Positions 17,301-26,924 of a stretch of DNA of 64,000 bases are shown here, piece by piece (within the stretch, counting starts at the first letter, position 1; each line of letters starts with the position of its first letter). The notes beneath the pieces are model-generated. The model was not told the DNA's origin. It did not search any database and saw only the letters and a program-made list of their open reading frames with translations. Origin of the DNA: Zooshikella ganghwensis DSM 15267 (GTDB taxonomy: Bacteria; Pseudomonadota; Gammaproteobacteria; Pseudomonadales; Zooshikellaceae). Location: contig NZ_AUAF01000011.1 in the NCBI RefSeq assembly GCF_000428585.1, forward strand, positions 1 through 64,000. Reading direction: 5' to 3'. Position numbers and translations under genes: made by a program.

Positions 17301-18833
17301 ATGAAAATTATCCACGGATGGATGCTTTTTTTGGGGTTATTAACATTGGGGGGGTGCGTAGTGACACCAGAACCTATAAACCCAGAAAAAACAGCACAAC
17401 GAGTAATGAACGACATTGATCAGATGTTTAGAGAGCAGATACCTGTGTCGGGGGAAATTAGCCTTTATGAAGCAATGGCCCGAGCAGTAAAATATAATAT
17501 TGATCATCGACTGAAAATGCTTTCTCAAGTAGTCAAAAATAGAGAGCTTGATCTATCTAAGTACGACTTGCTTCCAAGATTAGCGGCTTCCGCAGGCTAT
17601 AAACATCGGGATAATGAAAATGCCTCAAATAGCTTTTCCGTGAGTAGAGGCGTGGAGTCGTTGGAAACTTCAACATCACAGGATAAAGAACTCTGGACAG
17701 CTCAAGCTCAGGTTGTTTGGAACGTTCTGGATTTTGGTGTTAGTTACCTCCGACAGCAACAGCATGCAGATAAAGTACTTATAGCTGAAGAGCAACGTCG
17801 CAAAGTTGTGCAGAATATTGTGCAAGAGGTTCGGCAAGCCTATTGGCGGGTGGTTGCTGCACAAGCGATTGAACAAAATCTACATACAGCCATTCGTGAC
17901 ATTGAAAACTCACTTAATACAGCCAGGCGAATGAAGGCTGATGGATTACAGCGGCCAATAAAAACCCTTGAGTTCCGGCGTGATTTATTAAAAACTTATC
18001 GCGGCTTGTTGAAGAAAACCGATGAATTAGCTTTGGCTAAGGCTGACTTGGCACGACTGATGAACTTGCCCCCAGGTACATATTACCGGGTTATGTCGAT
18101 GCCTAAAAATGAAAGCCCTTTTGCGTTTAATGTACAGCAATTGGCATCGTTGCAGTTAGCCGCATTACGTTACCGGCCTGAACTAAGAGAAATGGATTAT
18201 AATGCCCGTATAGTTGAGAAAGAGGGTACGATTGCTAAGCTGGAATTACTGCCTGGTTTATCATTTACCCTGGGCGGCTACTATGATGACAACAGTTTCT
18301 TATTAAATCAAAGTTGGGCAGAGGCGGGTATACAGGTTTCCTATGATTTAGTTAAGCTAGCAACGATACCCGATGTTAATGCACTACAAAACTCACGTAA
18401 TAAATTAGTTAATTTACAACGTAGGGCATTAAGTTCTGCTATTTTAGCTCAAATGGAGCTGGCTGTGCGTAGTTATTTAATTGCAAAAAAAGATTATGAG
18501 TTATCTTTAGCGGCTACAGATATTGAAAACCAGCGTTATCGCCAATACCGAGCGCAAGGAGATACTGGTATGGCTGCTCGGTTAGAGCTTACTCAGGCAA
18601 AAGCGGATATGCTGCTAGCATCGTTAGATCAGCACTTTCAGTATGCTCAGATGCAAACACAATTTGGTCTTGTAGTAAATTCCTTAGGCATTGATCCATT
18701 GCCACAAGTGGTAGCCAGTCATAACTTGCCTGCTTTAACATCAAGCATGAAAAGGTATTTTCAAGAGCAATTACCAAAACAATTACAAGAAGTATTAGCT
18801 GAAGCCAAGACAATGAAAGTGGCAAGTCGATAA
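17301..18833 (+). CDS. TolC-family outer-membrane factor lipoprotein
   Basis: Outer-membrane channel of 510 residues. A lipoprotein signal ends in the lipobox LGGC with Cys19, so the N-terminus is likely lipid-anchored as in OprM-type proteins. Two OEP-type halves are visible: the first with VVWNVLDFGVSYLRQQQHADK and the QNIVQEVRQAYWRVVAA helix (about 135-200), and the second with ALRYRPELREMDYNARIVEKEG, GIQVSYDLVKLATIP and the long helices about 360-460. It is 228 bp after the giant gene and the last gene of the locus in this direction. It would form the outer-membrane exit for a complex with the two adaptors and the M50-HlyD protein, which is inference from proximity. A bidirectional terminator follows. 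Confidence 0.85.
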   Translation: MKIIHGWMLFLGLLTLGGCVVTPEPINPEKTAQRVMNDIDQMFREQIPVSGEISLYEAMARAVKYNIDHRLKMLSQVVKNRELDLSKYDLLPRLAASAGYKHRDNENASNSFSVSRGVESLETSTSQDKELWTAQAQVVWNVLDFGVSYLRQQQHADKVLIAEEQRRKVVQNIVQEVRQAYWRVVAAQAIEQNLHTAIRDIENSLNTARRMKADGLQRPIKTLEFRRDLLKTYRGLLKKTDELALAKADLARLMNLPPGTYYRVMSMPKNESPFAFNVQQLASLQLAALRYRPELREMDYNARIVEKEGTIAKLELLPGLSFTLGGYYDDNSFLLNQSWAEAGIQVSYDLVKLATIPDVNALQNSRNKLVNLQRRALSSAILAQMELAVRSYLIAKKDYELSLAATDIENQRYRQYRAQGDTGMAARLELTQAKADMLLASLDQHFQYAQMQTQFGLVVNSLGIDPLPQVVASHNLPALTSSMKRYFQEQLPKQLQEVLAEAKTMKVASR

Positions 18834-18873
18834 CAAAATGATACCCTGCACATGAGCTATACTTGCTTTTACA

Positions 18874-18901
18874 AAAAAGGACCTTGGCGCAGGTCCTTTT
18901 T
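18874..18901. terminator. Bidirectional terminator between tolC-like gene and rlmG
   Basis: An 11-bp stem AAAAAGGACCT (18874-18884) / AGGTCCTTTTT (18891-18901) with a 6-base loop serves both convergent genes. Confidence 0.85.
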
Positions 18902-18903
18902 AG

Positions 18904-20043
18904 TTAAAGTGATTTTGTAGCGCGAAGAATTACAAATTTTCTATCGTTGGCGATCAATGTACAATTTCCAAAAAGCCGTTTTAGCTTCATATGGTAATTC
19001 AAATGCCTATTACCTATGACTGTCAAAGCACCACCTGCTACTAACTTCTGTTTTGCTTGTTTAAACATGCGCCAGGCAATTTGGTCTCCGACCGTATGCT
19101 GTTGGTGAAAGGGTGGATTACACAGAATTTCGTCAGCTTTCGTTGTTATACCTTGTAAACAGTCATTGACAATAAACTGCACATTTTGCCTATTAGCAAA
19201 CCTGTTCTGCCACGTCCGTTTAGCTGAATCAACGGCCATAAATGATTCATCAGTAAAACTGATACTGGCGTCAGTATTTATGATGCCTGCACAGACACCA
19301 AGCACACCATTACCACAGCCTAGGTCAACAATGTGTTGGGCTTTTTCTAGGGCTAAAGACGGTAAGTGCTGTAAAAGTAATCGAGTACCGATATCTAACT
19401 TCTGTCGAGCAAAGACATTGGCATGACCATAAGCGGTGAGTGTTTGATTAAGAAAAGTAAACTTGTAAGAACTTAGGGCAGACTTTTTTATAGCTGAGCC
19501 AGTATTGACTTCAGTGTGGAAAAGGCGTGCTTTTTTTTGTGCTAACGATGCCTGGGTTGGACCTATAAACTGCTCTAATGTTTCGATAAGCGTTGGGGGG
19601 AGATGCTTTATCATTCCTCCTGAAACAAATGTGGTATTAGGAGAAAGATAGGAATATAAACGTGTTAGCTGTTCAATGAGCAATGAATTATTTTTAGGGA
19701 CTTTAAGTATGACAAGGTCATAACTTTCAGATAGTTCTGATAATGGTGTGAGCACTGAGACATCTGCACTGGCAATCTGGTTGACTTGAGCATTGTGAAT
19801 GATGCCTTGATGACTGAGAAAAGAATCGCTGATAACCGTCGGATGTTTCTGGTGAAGCGTGAGTGAAAGTGCGCCCCACTGATCATTAAGGATGATGGGG
19901 TTTTGCCAGCTTTTAGCTGACTGTGCAATAAATTCAATCAAGTATTCATCGGCAGCATCCCAAGCTTGCAAAGTATCTTGGGAGCTTATTGGGTAGCGGG
20001 TAAGCTGTAAGTTAGTTATGGCATTACTAAATGTTTTCATCAT
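18904..20043 (-). CDS. rlmG: 23S rRNA (guanine-1835-N2) methyltransferase RlmG
   Basis: SAM-dependent methyltransferase that modifies G1835 of 23S rRNA. The N-terminal half has LQLTRYP and LQAWDAADEYLI, which match the RlmG start region. The C-terminal Rossmann domain has IVDLGCGNGVLG (SAM-binding motif I) and the catalytic EILCNPPFHQQ. The end reads LFGNCTLIANDRKFVILRA. Length of about 379 residues from the ATG at 20043 agrees with the family (near 378). A TTG at 20055 would extend it by four residues; the next ATG at 20040 is equally possible, and no strong ribosome site decides. It stands alone, convergent with the TolC-type gene. Confidence 0.9.
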   Translation of the reverse strand: MMKTFSNAITNLQLTRYPISSQDTLQAWDAADEYLIEFIAQSAKSWQNPIILNDQWGALSLTLHQKHPTVISDSFLSHQGIIHNAQVNQIASADVSVLTPLSELSESYDLVILKVPKNNSLLIEQLTRLYSYLSPNTTFVSGGMIKHLPPTLIETLEQFIGPTQASLAQKKARLFHTEVNTGSAIKKSALSSYKFTFLNQTLTAYGHANVFARQKLDIGTRLLLQHLPSLALEKAQHIVDLGCGNGVLGVCAGIINTDASISFTDESFMAVDSAKRTWQNRFANRQNVQFIVNDCLQGITTKADEILCNPPFHQQHTVGDQIAWRMFKQAKQKLVAGGALTVIGNRHLNYHMKLKRLFGNCTLIANDRKFVILRATKSL

Positions 20044-20178
20044 GTTGCCGGTCAATAAATATATTTGAACAGATTCAGCTCATGCATATAGGGAGTTGCT
20101 GCATTTGGTGGCTGACCTATAATGGCGGCATTATACTGAAGTTTGTTTTTATCTGCGCAATTAAAAGAGATGCTATTT

Positions 20179-21546
20179 ATGGCGAACTCGAATTATGATT
20201 ATGACTTACTGGTTATTGGTGCAGGATCTGGTGGGGTTCGAGCCAGTCGTATGGCTGCATCGCAGGGTGCAAAAGTAGCAGTTGTTGAGTCAACTTTTTT
20301 GGGAGGAACCTGTGTCAACGTAGGCTGTGTACCCAAAAAGCTGTTTTCTTATGCAGCACATTTTGCTGAAGACTTTCATGATGCCAGGGGATTCGGCTGG
20401 TCTATTGGTGAAAAAGACTTTGACTGGTCAGTGTTAAGGCAGAATAAAGATAAGGAAATTCAACGGCTGAATGGCATATATCAGCGCTTACTGGAAAATG
20501 CTGGTGTTACCATCATTAATGGTCAAGCACGTTTTATCGATGAACATACTGTTGAAGTGGGTGATGGTCATTACTCTGCTGAGCGAATTTTAATTGCGAC
20601 AGGTGGGCAGCCTTTTGTTCCTGAGTTTCCTGGGCATGAGCATGCGATTACGTCAAATGAAGCCTTTTATTTAGACTCGTTACCAAAGCGTGCAGTCGTT
20701 GTTGGAGGCGGTTATATAGCACTGGAGTTTGCGAGTATATTTAACGGATTGGGTGTTGAAACCACACTAATTTATAGAAGAGAGCTTTTTTTGCGGGGAT
20801 TTGATGACGATGTACGTCATTTCATGCGTGATGAAATTGAGAAAAAAGGTATTCAGTTACGCTTTAGTGAAGATATTTCTCGTTTAGATAAACAGCAGGA
20901 TGGCACTCTCCAGTGTCATTTAAAAACAGGTGGTGAAATTAACACTGATTTGGTGCTATACGCTACAGGTCGTGTACCAAATACATTGGGCTTGAATTTA
21001 GCGCAGGTAGGCGTTGAAACTGACCAACAAGGTGCAATTGTTGTTAACGAGCACTTTCAAACCTCTGTTCCTTCAATATATGCGTTGGGGGATGTTATTA
21101 ATCGAGTGCAGCTAACGCCTGTGGCACTGGCTGAAGCCATGAGCTTGGTTCGTCACTGGTACCAAGGCAGCTATGAGCCGTTAGATTACTCATTGGTACC
21201 TTCTGCTGTGTTTTCTCACCCTAATATTGCCTCCGTCGGGCTAACAGAAGCGCAAGCAAGGGATCGTTACAGTAAGCTGGATATCTATCGAACCAGTTTT
21301 CGTCATTTAAAGCATACACTTAGCGGTAGCGATGAAAAAACGCTGATGAAGCTTATTGTGGATAAAGTGACTGATAAAGTCATTGGTTGTCATATGGTGG
21401 GTGCGGAAGCTGGAGAAATAATGCAAGGACTGGCTGTCGCAATCCAAGCTGGTGCGACAAAAGCAGTTTTTGATAGAACAATAGGCATACACCCAACTGC
21501 AGCAGAAGAGTTTGTCACCATGCGTGAACCTGTAGTTGAAAGCTAA
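20179..21546 (+). CDS. gorA: Glutathione-disulfide reductase
   Basis: FAD- and NADPH-dependent reduction of oxidised glutathione in the cytoplasm. The start at 20179 ([19 protein letters not shown]) places the FAD dinucleotide motif at the usual position, with AGAG nine bases upstream; upstream in-frame codons lack a good site. The redox disulfide is [13 protein letters not shown] (Cys45 and Cys50). The NADPH-binding [13 protein letters not shown] lies near 172-185 with downstream arginines (YRRELFLRG). The second FAD motif is YALGDV, and the C-terminal active-site HPTAAEE supplies the catalytic His-Glu pair. Length of 455 residues is close to E. coli Gor. It has its own transcription unit. 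Confidence 0.93.
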   Translation: MANSNYDYDLLVIGAGSGGVRASRMAASQGAKVAVVESTFLGGTCVNVGCVPKKLFSYAAHFAEDFHDARGFGWSIGEKDFDWSVLRQNKDKEIQRLNGIYQRLLENAGVTIINGQARFIDEHTVEVGDGHYSAERILIATGGQPFVPEFPGHEHAITSNEAFYLDSLPKRAVVVGGGYIALEFASIFNGLGVETTLIYRRELFLRGFDDDVRHFMRDEIEKKGIQLRFSEDISRLDKQQDGTLQCHLKTGGEINTDLVLYATGRVPNTLGLNLAQVGVETDQQGAIVVNEHFQTSVPSIYALGDVINRVQLTPVALAEAMSLVRHWYQGSYEPLDYSLVPSAVFSHPNIASVGLTEAQARDRYSKLDIYRTSFRHLKHTLSGSDEKTLMKLIVDKVTDKVIGCHMVGAEAGEIMQGLAVAIQAGATKAVFDRTIGIHPTAAEEFVTMREPVVES

Positions 21547-21969
21547 ATTATAGGAGCAAAATAACAGACCCTAACAATGCTATAAAGTGTTTTGAGATAG
21601 TTGAAATGGTCTAATAATGATTAAGCGGAGTTTATATTGTATTAATTTTATATTACATATAGAACTCAGTGTCATTGAAGTAGACTACTATAGTATAAAG
21701 GACATAAACTCCCGGCTTAATATACCCTTCACGAATCATTTTTAGGGCTTGTTGTCAGCGCTCCAAGGATGGTGGGAATGCAGTTTATGCATAATGACAT
21801 GGATGTCATATAGTCAAGAGCAATGCAGGAGCTATTGCCGAGGAGCATTTAACGGCCGCTCCTAAAAAACCTTTGTTTTGGGTATATAAACGTTATCAAT
21901 GACTTTAAAGTTTTTTGAAAACCGATAATCATAGAGAAATATAAAAGATAATAAAGCAAGGAATACCTA
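21547..21969. other. Gene-free stretch with palindromic element
   Basis: This 423-bp gap is largely occupied by the longest TATACCC element (21719-21888). The remaining AT-rich DNA upstream of the kinase gene shows no gene. Confidence 0.55.
21719..21888 (+). repeat. TATACCC palindromic element, long copy
   Basis: Left arm ATATACCCTTCACGAATCA plus TTTTTAGGG. The right arm has CCTAAAAAACC, then TTTGTTTTGGGTATATA. The interior is about 85 bp longer than in the copy at 1916-1996, so only the ends are conserved. Confidence 0.6.
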
Positions 21970-24765
21970 TTGTTGGGGGTGCACACACAGCAAATGGACC
22001 TTATGCGAAATGGTTTAACGATTAAAGGGAAAATATATGCACTCTTTTTATGTTTGTTGCTATCTGTAGGCTTGTTGGTTACAAATGGCTTAAAAAGTGT
22101 GAATGGCGTGAGTGAGTTATTGCATGAGGTTAGAAAGAGTCAAGCTAGTATAAAAATGTTACAGAGTGTTGATGAAGAAGTTCGTAATCTTCGAGCTCTT
22201 TTGCAAACAGAAAATTATACTCATCAGGTCACTTTGGAGCAGCTAAGAAAAATTGTTTTGGACATTCGTAATAAGTACATAAGCCGTGAAAATATAGAGT
22301 TAGTAAATCCTCCCTTTATAGCCAATAGTCTGACTAAACAAGCTGCGTTATTTAACTCAATCCTTCAGCATGTTTATAAATTACAAACTATAAATGAGCG
22401 CTTTCAGCAACTTCGCTCAGAACTACTCATTGATGTTAATAGCTTAATGAGCCGACCTTTACTGCCGTTATCAAGTGCTGAAGAAAAACAAACCCTCTTA
22501 GCTTTAAAACAATGGCTCATATCTGAAACTGTAGTTTACCAGTCCAATAGTGTGAGTAACTTGTGGTTAGTAAATGCTGGTAAATATATACAGGAATTAG
22601 AGCGATTTAGACTGCAAAATAAGTCGGATCAATTACCTGTAATTGGTTTAGCAAATGATATAGATACATTAATCCAAGTACAGCTTAAGGTACAGTCAAC
22701 TTGGCAGCAATTAACAAATGATTTATACCTTATTGAAAGCAACTATCGAGATCAATTGAGACAATCGTTACTTCAGATTGAACAGTTAAATTTAACGTAT
22801 GACAATAAATTTCGTGAAGTCATAATGAGTAAATGGCTTGTGGTCATTGTAGTCAGCTTACTCAGTGTATTAATAGCGACTTTACTTATTTTGACTATTG
22901 TTATTCCGCTCAAAAAAATAACTCATGCTTTTAAGCAATTAACTGCTGGTGAGCTTGATATAGATATTCCGGGTAAGCATCGTACAGATGAAATAGGAGA
23001 TTTAGCGTTTGCTGCAAATGTTCTAATTGAAAAAAGTAAACAAACAGTCACGTTATTGGAAAACACAAAACGATTAGTAGCTGAGCAGGAAGCAACCAAT
23101 AAAGCACTAACGCGAGAAATAGAGCAAAGACAGCAAGTAGAGTATGACTTGGTAAAAGCCAGAGAAGCTGCTGAGCTAGCAAACTATCAAAAAAGTTTGT
23201 TTGTTACTAATGTCGCACATGAACTCAAAACACCCATAAGCGGTATTTTAGGCATGTTAAGCCTACTGGACGCAACACGATTAACACTTGAACAGAAAGA
23301 ATATATTGACTACGCGTTTAAGTCAGGAGATGCCACCTTAGCAATGATTCATAATATGCTGGATTACACGACCCTTGAAACAGGGCGTATATCTATTCAG
23401 CGGAAACCCTTTAGTTTGCACTCGCTTGTTGAAGAAGTCATTTTTTTAAGTGCTTTTCGAGCGGCACAAAAGCAGATAGTTCTACTTTATGATGTTGCGA
23501 ATTATTTACCTGAACAGTTAGATGGGGATGTTGCTAGAATTCGTCAGGTATTACTTAACTTAATCAGTCATACTATTCAGCACACAGATCAAGGTTATAT
23601 TGCGCTAGATATAAAAGGTCACACCAGTGTTGATGAAGCCGTGGTTAAATTTATTATTCATGATAGTGGGCAATTAATCACTTGGGATCTTTTTGATGAG
23701 CGCTATACGTCAGTGACTCAAAAAAATGAAAGTACAGACTCAACAGGCGTTGCTATAGCACGACAGTTAGCGGAATTAATGTGGGGGAAACTGGAAAACG
23801 CAACCGTTGATAATCCTGCCCGATTTACATTAACGCTATCTTTACCCACCGTATGTGCTACTGGGGCTGTTATTAATAAGCCAGAGCAAAGTTTGCAAAC
23901 CGTATTTAGAGGTATTTGGTTGGGTGAAAGCCCTATTATTTATAATTATATTGCGTGCTTAGCTAAAAAGGTAAATTTGTATTTAGTCCACTTAGCTTCA
24001 TTAACAGAGCTAGCGAATTGGGTCGGTAAAAATAATGTACAGGAGTATCAGTGTTTGCTTGTCAGTAGTGAGCTGATGAGTGAGAGTTATCCTAAACTAC
24101 TGCAGAATATTCACGCGGTTCATCCTGCTATACGTCAGTTAATAACTATTTGGTACAGCCTGTTTCCACGTTGTGGCGAAGCGAGCCAGTTTAAAGTGGC
24201 GGGTTTTAGGGGGTATTTATCACACCCAACTAAGTATAAAGACTTTATAACGCTCCGGCATGCCTTAATGAGTAAGTCTCATGGGTTTATTACCCGTCAC
24301 ATTCAGTCTGATATAGACTTGCCCGAGGGACTTGGCAATAGCCAAATAACAAATGCAAGCGTTGGTCAGCTCAAAGTATTAGTGGTTGAAGATAATCCCG
24401 TTAACCAAAAAGTGGCTGCAAGAATGCTGAGTAAGTTACAGTGTGAGGTAAGTGTGGCAAATAATGGGCACGAAGCAGTCAATACCTGGCAGAGTCAGGA
24501 CTTTGATCTTATTGTTATGGATTGCAATATGCCCGTGATGGATGGTTATGAAGCTACTCGACAAATTCGAATGCAAGAGTCTGGTCAACAACATATCTAT
24601 ATTGTGGCTTTAACCGCTAATGCTTTGGAAGGAGAGCGCGAGAAGTGCTTGCAAGCGGGAATGGATCACTATTTAACGAAACCTGTAAAACTGGTTGACT
24701 TCCAACAGCTTGTGGATGAGGTGCGTGAGCACACTTGTGCAAATACGCCTACTGAAACTGTATAG
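21970..24765 (+). CDS. Hybrid sensor histidine kinase with degraded ATP-binding domain
   Basis: Membrane signalling protein, 931 residues from a TTG with AGGA seven bases upstream; ATGs at 21994 and 22003 are alternatives. Layout: TM1 about 21-40, a helical periplasmic sensor region to about 285, TM2 about 288-313, a HAMP linker, a coiled coil, and a HisKA domain with NVAHELKTPISGI (phospho-acceptor His417). The catalytic domain is altered: the N-box reads NLISHTIQHT without the key second Asn, the G1 box is HDSGQLI, and the G2 box STGVAI. A degenerate receiver-like region (about 640-790) follows. Last is an intact receiver with VVEDNPVNQ, acceptor Asp851 in MDCNMPVMDG, and YLTKPVK. Resembles the BarA/GacS layout without a C-terminal Hpt. 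Target unknown. Confidence 0.85.
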   Translation: MLGVHTQQMDLMRNGLTIKGKIYALFLCLLLSVGLLVTNGLKSVNGVSELLHEVRKSQASIKMLQSVDEEVRNLRALLQTENYTHQVTLEQLRKIVLDIRNKYISRENIELVNPPFIANSLTKQAALFNSILQHVYKLQTINERFQQLRSELLIDVNSLMSRPLLPLSSAEEKQTLLALKQWLISETVVYQSNSVSNLWLVNAGKYIQELERFRLQNKSDQLPVIGLANDIDTLIQVQLKVQSTWQQLTNDLYLIESNYRDQLRQSLLQIEQLNLTYDNKFREVIMSKWLVVIVVSLLSVLIATLLILTIVIPLKKITHAFKQLTAGELDIDIPGKHRTDEIGDLAFAANVLIEKSKQTVTLLENTKRLVAEQEATNKALTREIEQRQQVEYDLVKAREAAELANYQKSLFVTNVAHELKTPISGILGMLSLLDATRLTLEQKEYIDYAFKSGDATLAMIHNMLDYTTLETGRISIQRKPFSLHSLVEEVIFLSAFRAAQKQIVLLYDVANYLPEQLDGDVARIRQVLLNLISHTIQHTDQGYIALDIKGHTSVDEAVVKFIIHDSGQLITWDLFDERYTSVTQKNESTDSTGVAIARQLAELMWGKLENATVDNPARFTLTLSLPTVCATGAVINKPEQSLQTVFRGIWLGESPIIYNYIACLAKKVNLYLVHLASLTELANWVGKNNVQEYQCLLVSSELMSESYPKLLQNIHAVHPAIRQLITIWYSLFPRCGEASQFKVAGFRGYLSHPTKYKDFITLRHALMSKSHGFITRHIQSDIDLPEGLGNSQITNASVGQLKVLVVEDNPVNQKVAARMLSKLQCEVSVANNGHEAVNTWQSQDFDLIVMDCNMPVMDGYEATRQIRMQESGQQHIYIVALTANALEGEREKCLQAGMDHYLTKPVKLVDFQQLVDEVREHTCANTPTETV

Positions 24766-25192
24766 TGATGCTGGTTCAGTCGTTTCAACTCATTTCTTGC
24801 CATAAAAAAACAGACAGTTGCATTTTCATGCAAGCTGCCTGTATCCGGGGAGACTCAATGAAAACCAGATAACTCCCTATCTGGTTGCATCATGGTAATT
24901 AGTAAGACAGGGGTAGTGATAAAAAGTTTCCCGGCAAAATGAAATTATTTCAAAAAATTATTGTTATAAGTTAATCGCAGACGGCTTAGCTTTTTCTGTC
25001 TTTCTTTGGTTGGAGGCTATACATAGCCTGTATTTAACGTTTAGAAAGAAACTTTGTATACACATTTCATTTTCTGTTCAGAGATCAATAGTCTGTATTT
25101 TAGCGGGTTTTCAGTCTTGGTGATCAAATGCTGATCGGTTATGATCTTGCTCTTTTGACAAACAACAGACTTAATGAAGTGGTTAACGAACT
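24766..25192. other. Gene-free stretch with three hairpins
   Basis: This 427-bp gap holds an interrupted stem CAGACAGTTGCAT (24811-24823) / ATGCAAGCTGCCTG (24828-24841), a perfect 9-bp inverted repeat AACCAGATA (24863-24871) / TATCTGGTT (24878-24886), and the palindrome AGGCTAT-AC-ATAGCCT (25014-25029). None has a downstream T-run on the plus strand. The last could be an operator for the antiporter gene. Confidence 0.5.
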
Positions 25193-26518
25193 ATGAATTC
25201 AGTGGTGGTTGCAGTGTTGGTTATGTTAGTGCTCAGTTTACTGCGCACTAATGTGGTAATTTCACTTATTGTTGGGGCTATTGCCGGAGGGCTACTAGGG
25301 GGGCTAGGACTAGAAGAGACAATTAATGCATTTAGTAAAGGATTAGGAGGAGGAGCCCAGGTTGCACTTAGTTATGCGCTGTTAGGTGCTTTTGCGGTGG
25401 CAATTGCCAAATCAGGCTTACCTCATTTGATTGCTGATAAAGCCGTAGCTACGTTAGGGAATAATGGAGACCATCCACAAAAAGTAAAACACTTGAAGTA
25501 TGGGTTGATTGGTGTTTTGGTACTGGTTGCCATCAGCTCTCAAAATATTATTCCTATCCACATTGCATTTATCCCTTTGCTAATTCCTCCACTGCTTATG
25601 GTTATGGCGAAGCTGCATCTTGATCGCCGTTTAATTGCCTGTGTGCTGGCATTTGGTTTGATTACCCCTTATATGTTTTTACCTGTAGGCTTTGGCGGTA
25701 TTTTTCTTAATGAAATACTACTGGCAAATTTGGCTGATAATGGGTTAGCCATTGAAGGAATTAATGCCACACAAGCTATGCTGATTCCGGCTCTGGGAAT
25801 GTTGGCTGGATTATTGGTTGCTGTTTTTGTCACGTATCGTGGTAAACGTGAGTACGATATTGAAAAACTTCAGGAAGCTGAGAGTATTTCTGTTTCATAT
25901 TCACCAAAAAGCTTAGGTATGTCTGTTGTTGCCATTGCTGCTGCATTTGTTGTTCAGCTACTAACTGACTCAATGATTCTTGGTGCGATGATTGGTTTTC
26001 TTGTCTTTTCGTTGAGTGGTGTCATTAACTGGAAAGCCTCTGATGGGGTTTTTGTTGATGGTATGAAAATGATGTCAATGGTGGGCTTTATTATGATCGC
26101 TGCCGCAGGCTTTGCAGAAGTTCTTAGGCAGACAGGGGACATAGCTAACCTGGTGAATAATTCCGCGGCATTGATTGGTAGTAACAAAAGTCTAGCGGCA
26201 TTGGTCATGTTAGCGGTAGGGCTACTGATTACCATGGGGATAGGTTCATCATTTTCAACAATTCCAATTATCAGCGCCATTTATGTGCCACTTGCCATGC
26301 AGTTAGGATTTTCGCCATTGGCTATTGTAGCGTTAGTTGGTACAGCTGCAGCCCTTGGTGATGCAGGTTCGCCTACTTCTGACTCAACACTGGGTCCAAC
26401 AGCAGGTTTGAATGCAGACGGGCAGCACAATCATATTTGGGATACTGTAGTACCGACTTTTCTTCACTATAACTTGCCACTACTTGTTTTTGGATGGGTG
26501 GCTGCAATCACTCTTTAG
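25193..26518 (+). CDS. Na+/H+ antiporter family protein (NhaC/YuiF-like)
   Basis: Integral inner-membrane transporter of 441 residues with about eleven hydrophobic helices. Distinct segments include [19 protein letters not shown] near the N-terminus, [18 protein letters not shown], the charged intracellular loop [14 protein letters not shown] near 220-235, [20 protein letters not shown], and [15 protein letters not shown] near 400-415. The [14 protein letters not shown] signature is typical of the antiporter family that includes Bacillus YuiF and related proteins, some of which may be amino-acid transporters. The transported ions or substrate cannot be told from sequence. It is monocistronic, and its last 39 bases would overlap a doubtful minus-strand frame. 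Confidence 0.85.
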   Translation: MNSVVVAVLVMLVLSLLRTNVVISLIVGAIAGGLLGGLGLEETINAFSKGLGGGAQVALSYALLGAFAVAIAKSGLPHLIADKAVATLGNNGDHPQKVKHLKYGLIGVLVLVAISSQNIIPIHIAFIPLLIPPLLMVMAKLHLDRRLIACVLAFGLITPYMFLPVGFGGIFLNEILLANLADNGLAIEGINATQAMLIPALGMLAGLLVAVFVTYRGKREYDIEKLQEAESISVSYSPKSLGMSVVAIAAAFVVQLLTDSMILGAMIGFLVFSLSGVINWKASDGVFVDGMKMMSMVGFIMIAAAGFAEVLRQTGDIANLVNNSAALIGSNKSLAALVMLAVGLLITMGIGSSFSTIPIISAIYVPLAMQLGFSPLAIVALVGTAAALGDAGSPTSDSTLGPTAGLNADGQHNHIWDTVVPTFLHYNLPLLVFGWVAAITL

Positions 26519-26731
26519 TAATGCTGTATCGAAGATTGAAGGGGCAGGAGGAGCAAGATAAGACGCCGCGGTGAAGGGAACTCTAAAGGTAAAGGCTTTT
26601 CGAACCTGCTGCATTTGCTTGATGACCTCACTGCACTGGTAGTGGCTGAGGGCTAATGCTGCTTCCATCTGCTGCATCTCAGCGACAGCCTGTTGCAGTT
26701 GCTTCAATGATGAGTCTGTGAGAATGGACAT
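26480..26731 (-). CDS. Small hypothetical protein (doubtful)
   Basis: An 83-residue frame starts [20 protein letters not shown], with a weak AGG six bases upstream. The first 50 residues look like a regular amphipathic helix ([20 protein letters not shown]), which is why I keep it. The tail, rich in Ala and Pro, runs 39 bases into the convergent antiporter gene. The longer version beginning at 26923 passes through a GC-rich hairpin and is unlikely. I do not recognise a family. Confidence 0.3.
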   Translation of the reverse strand: MSILTDSSLKQLQQAVAEMQQMEAALALSHYQCSEVIKQMQQVRKAFTFRVPFTAASYLAPPAPSIFDTALLKSDCSHPSKNK

Positions 26732-26815
26732 TGCTTGCCTACTCTTGGCTCTATAAGAGCTTTGACTAGAAGACCAGCTGAATAGTTCGTTTGATGAAAA
26801 GATAGAAATTAGTGT

Positions 26816-26847
26816 CCCCCAGAAGCAGGTAAATCCTGCTCTGGGGG
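26816..26847. other. GC-rich hairpin
   Basis: CCCCCAG-A-AGCAGG (26816-26829) pairs with CCTGCT-CTGGGGG (26835-26847): 13 bp with one bulge and a TAAAT loop. It lies 78 bases past the GIY-YIG gene on the minus strand. No T-run follows, so it may be an mRNA 3' stabiliser or processing site. Confidence 0.5.
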
Positions 26848-26924
26848 GATTGTTAACGTCTAGTGATATGCTTGAAGTGATAGTCAGTAGCCAAATTAAA
26901 AAAAACAGGCTAAATGCGCTCAAA

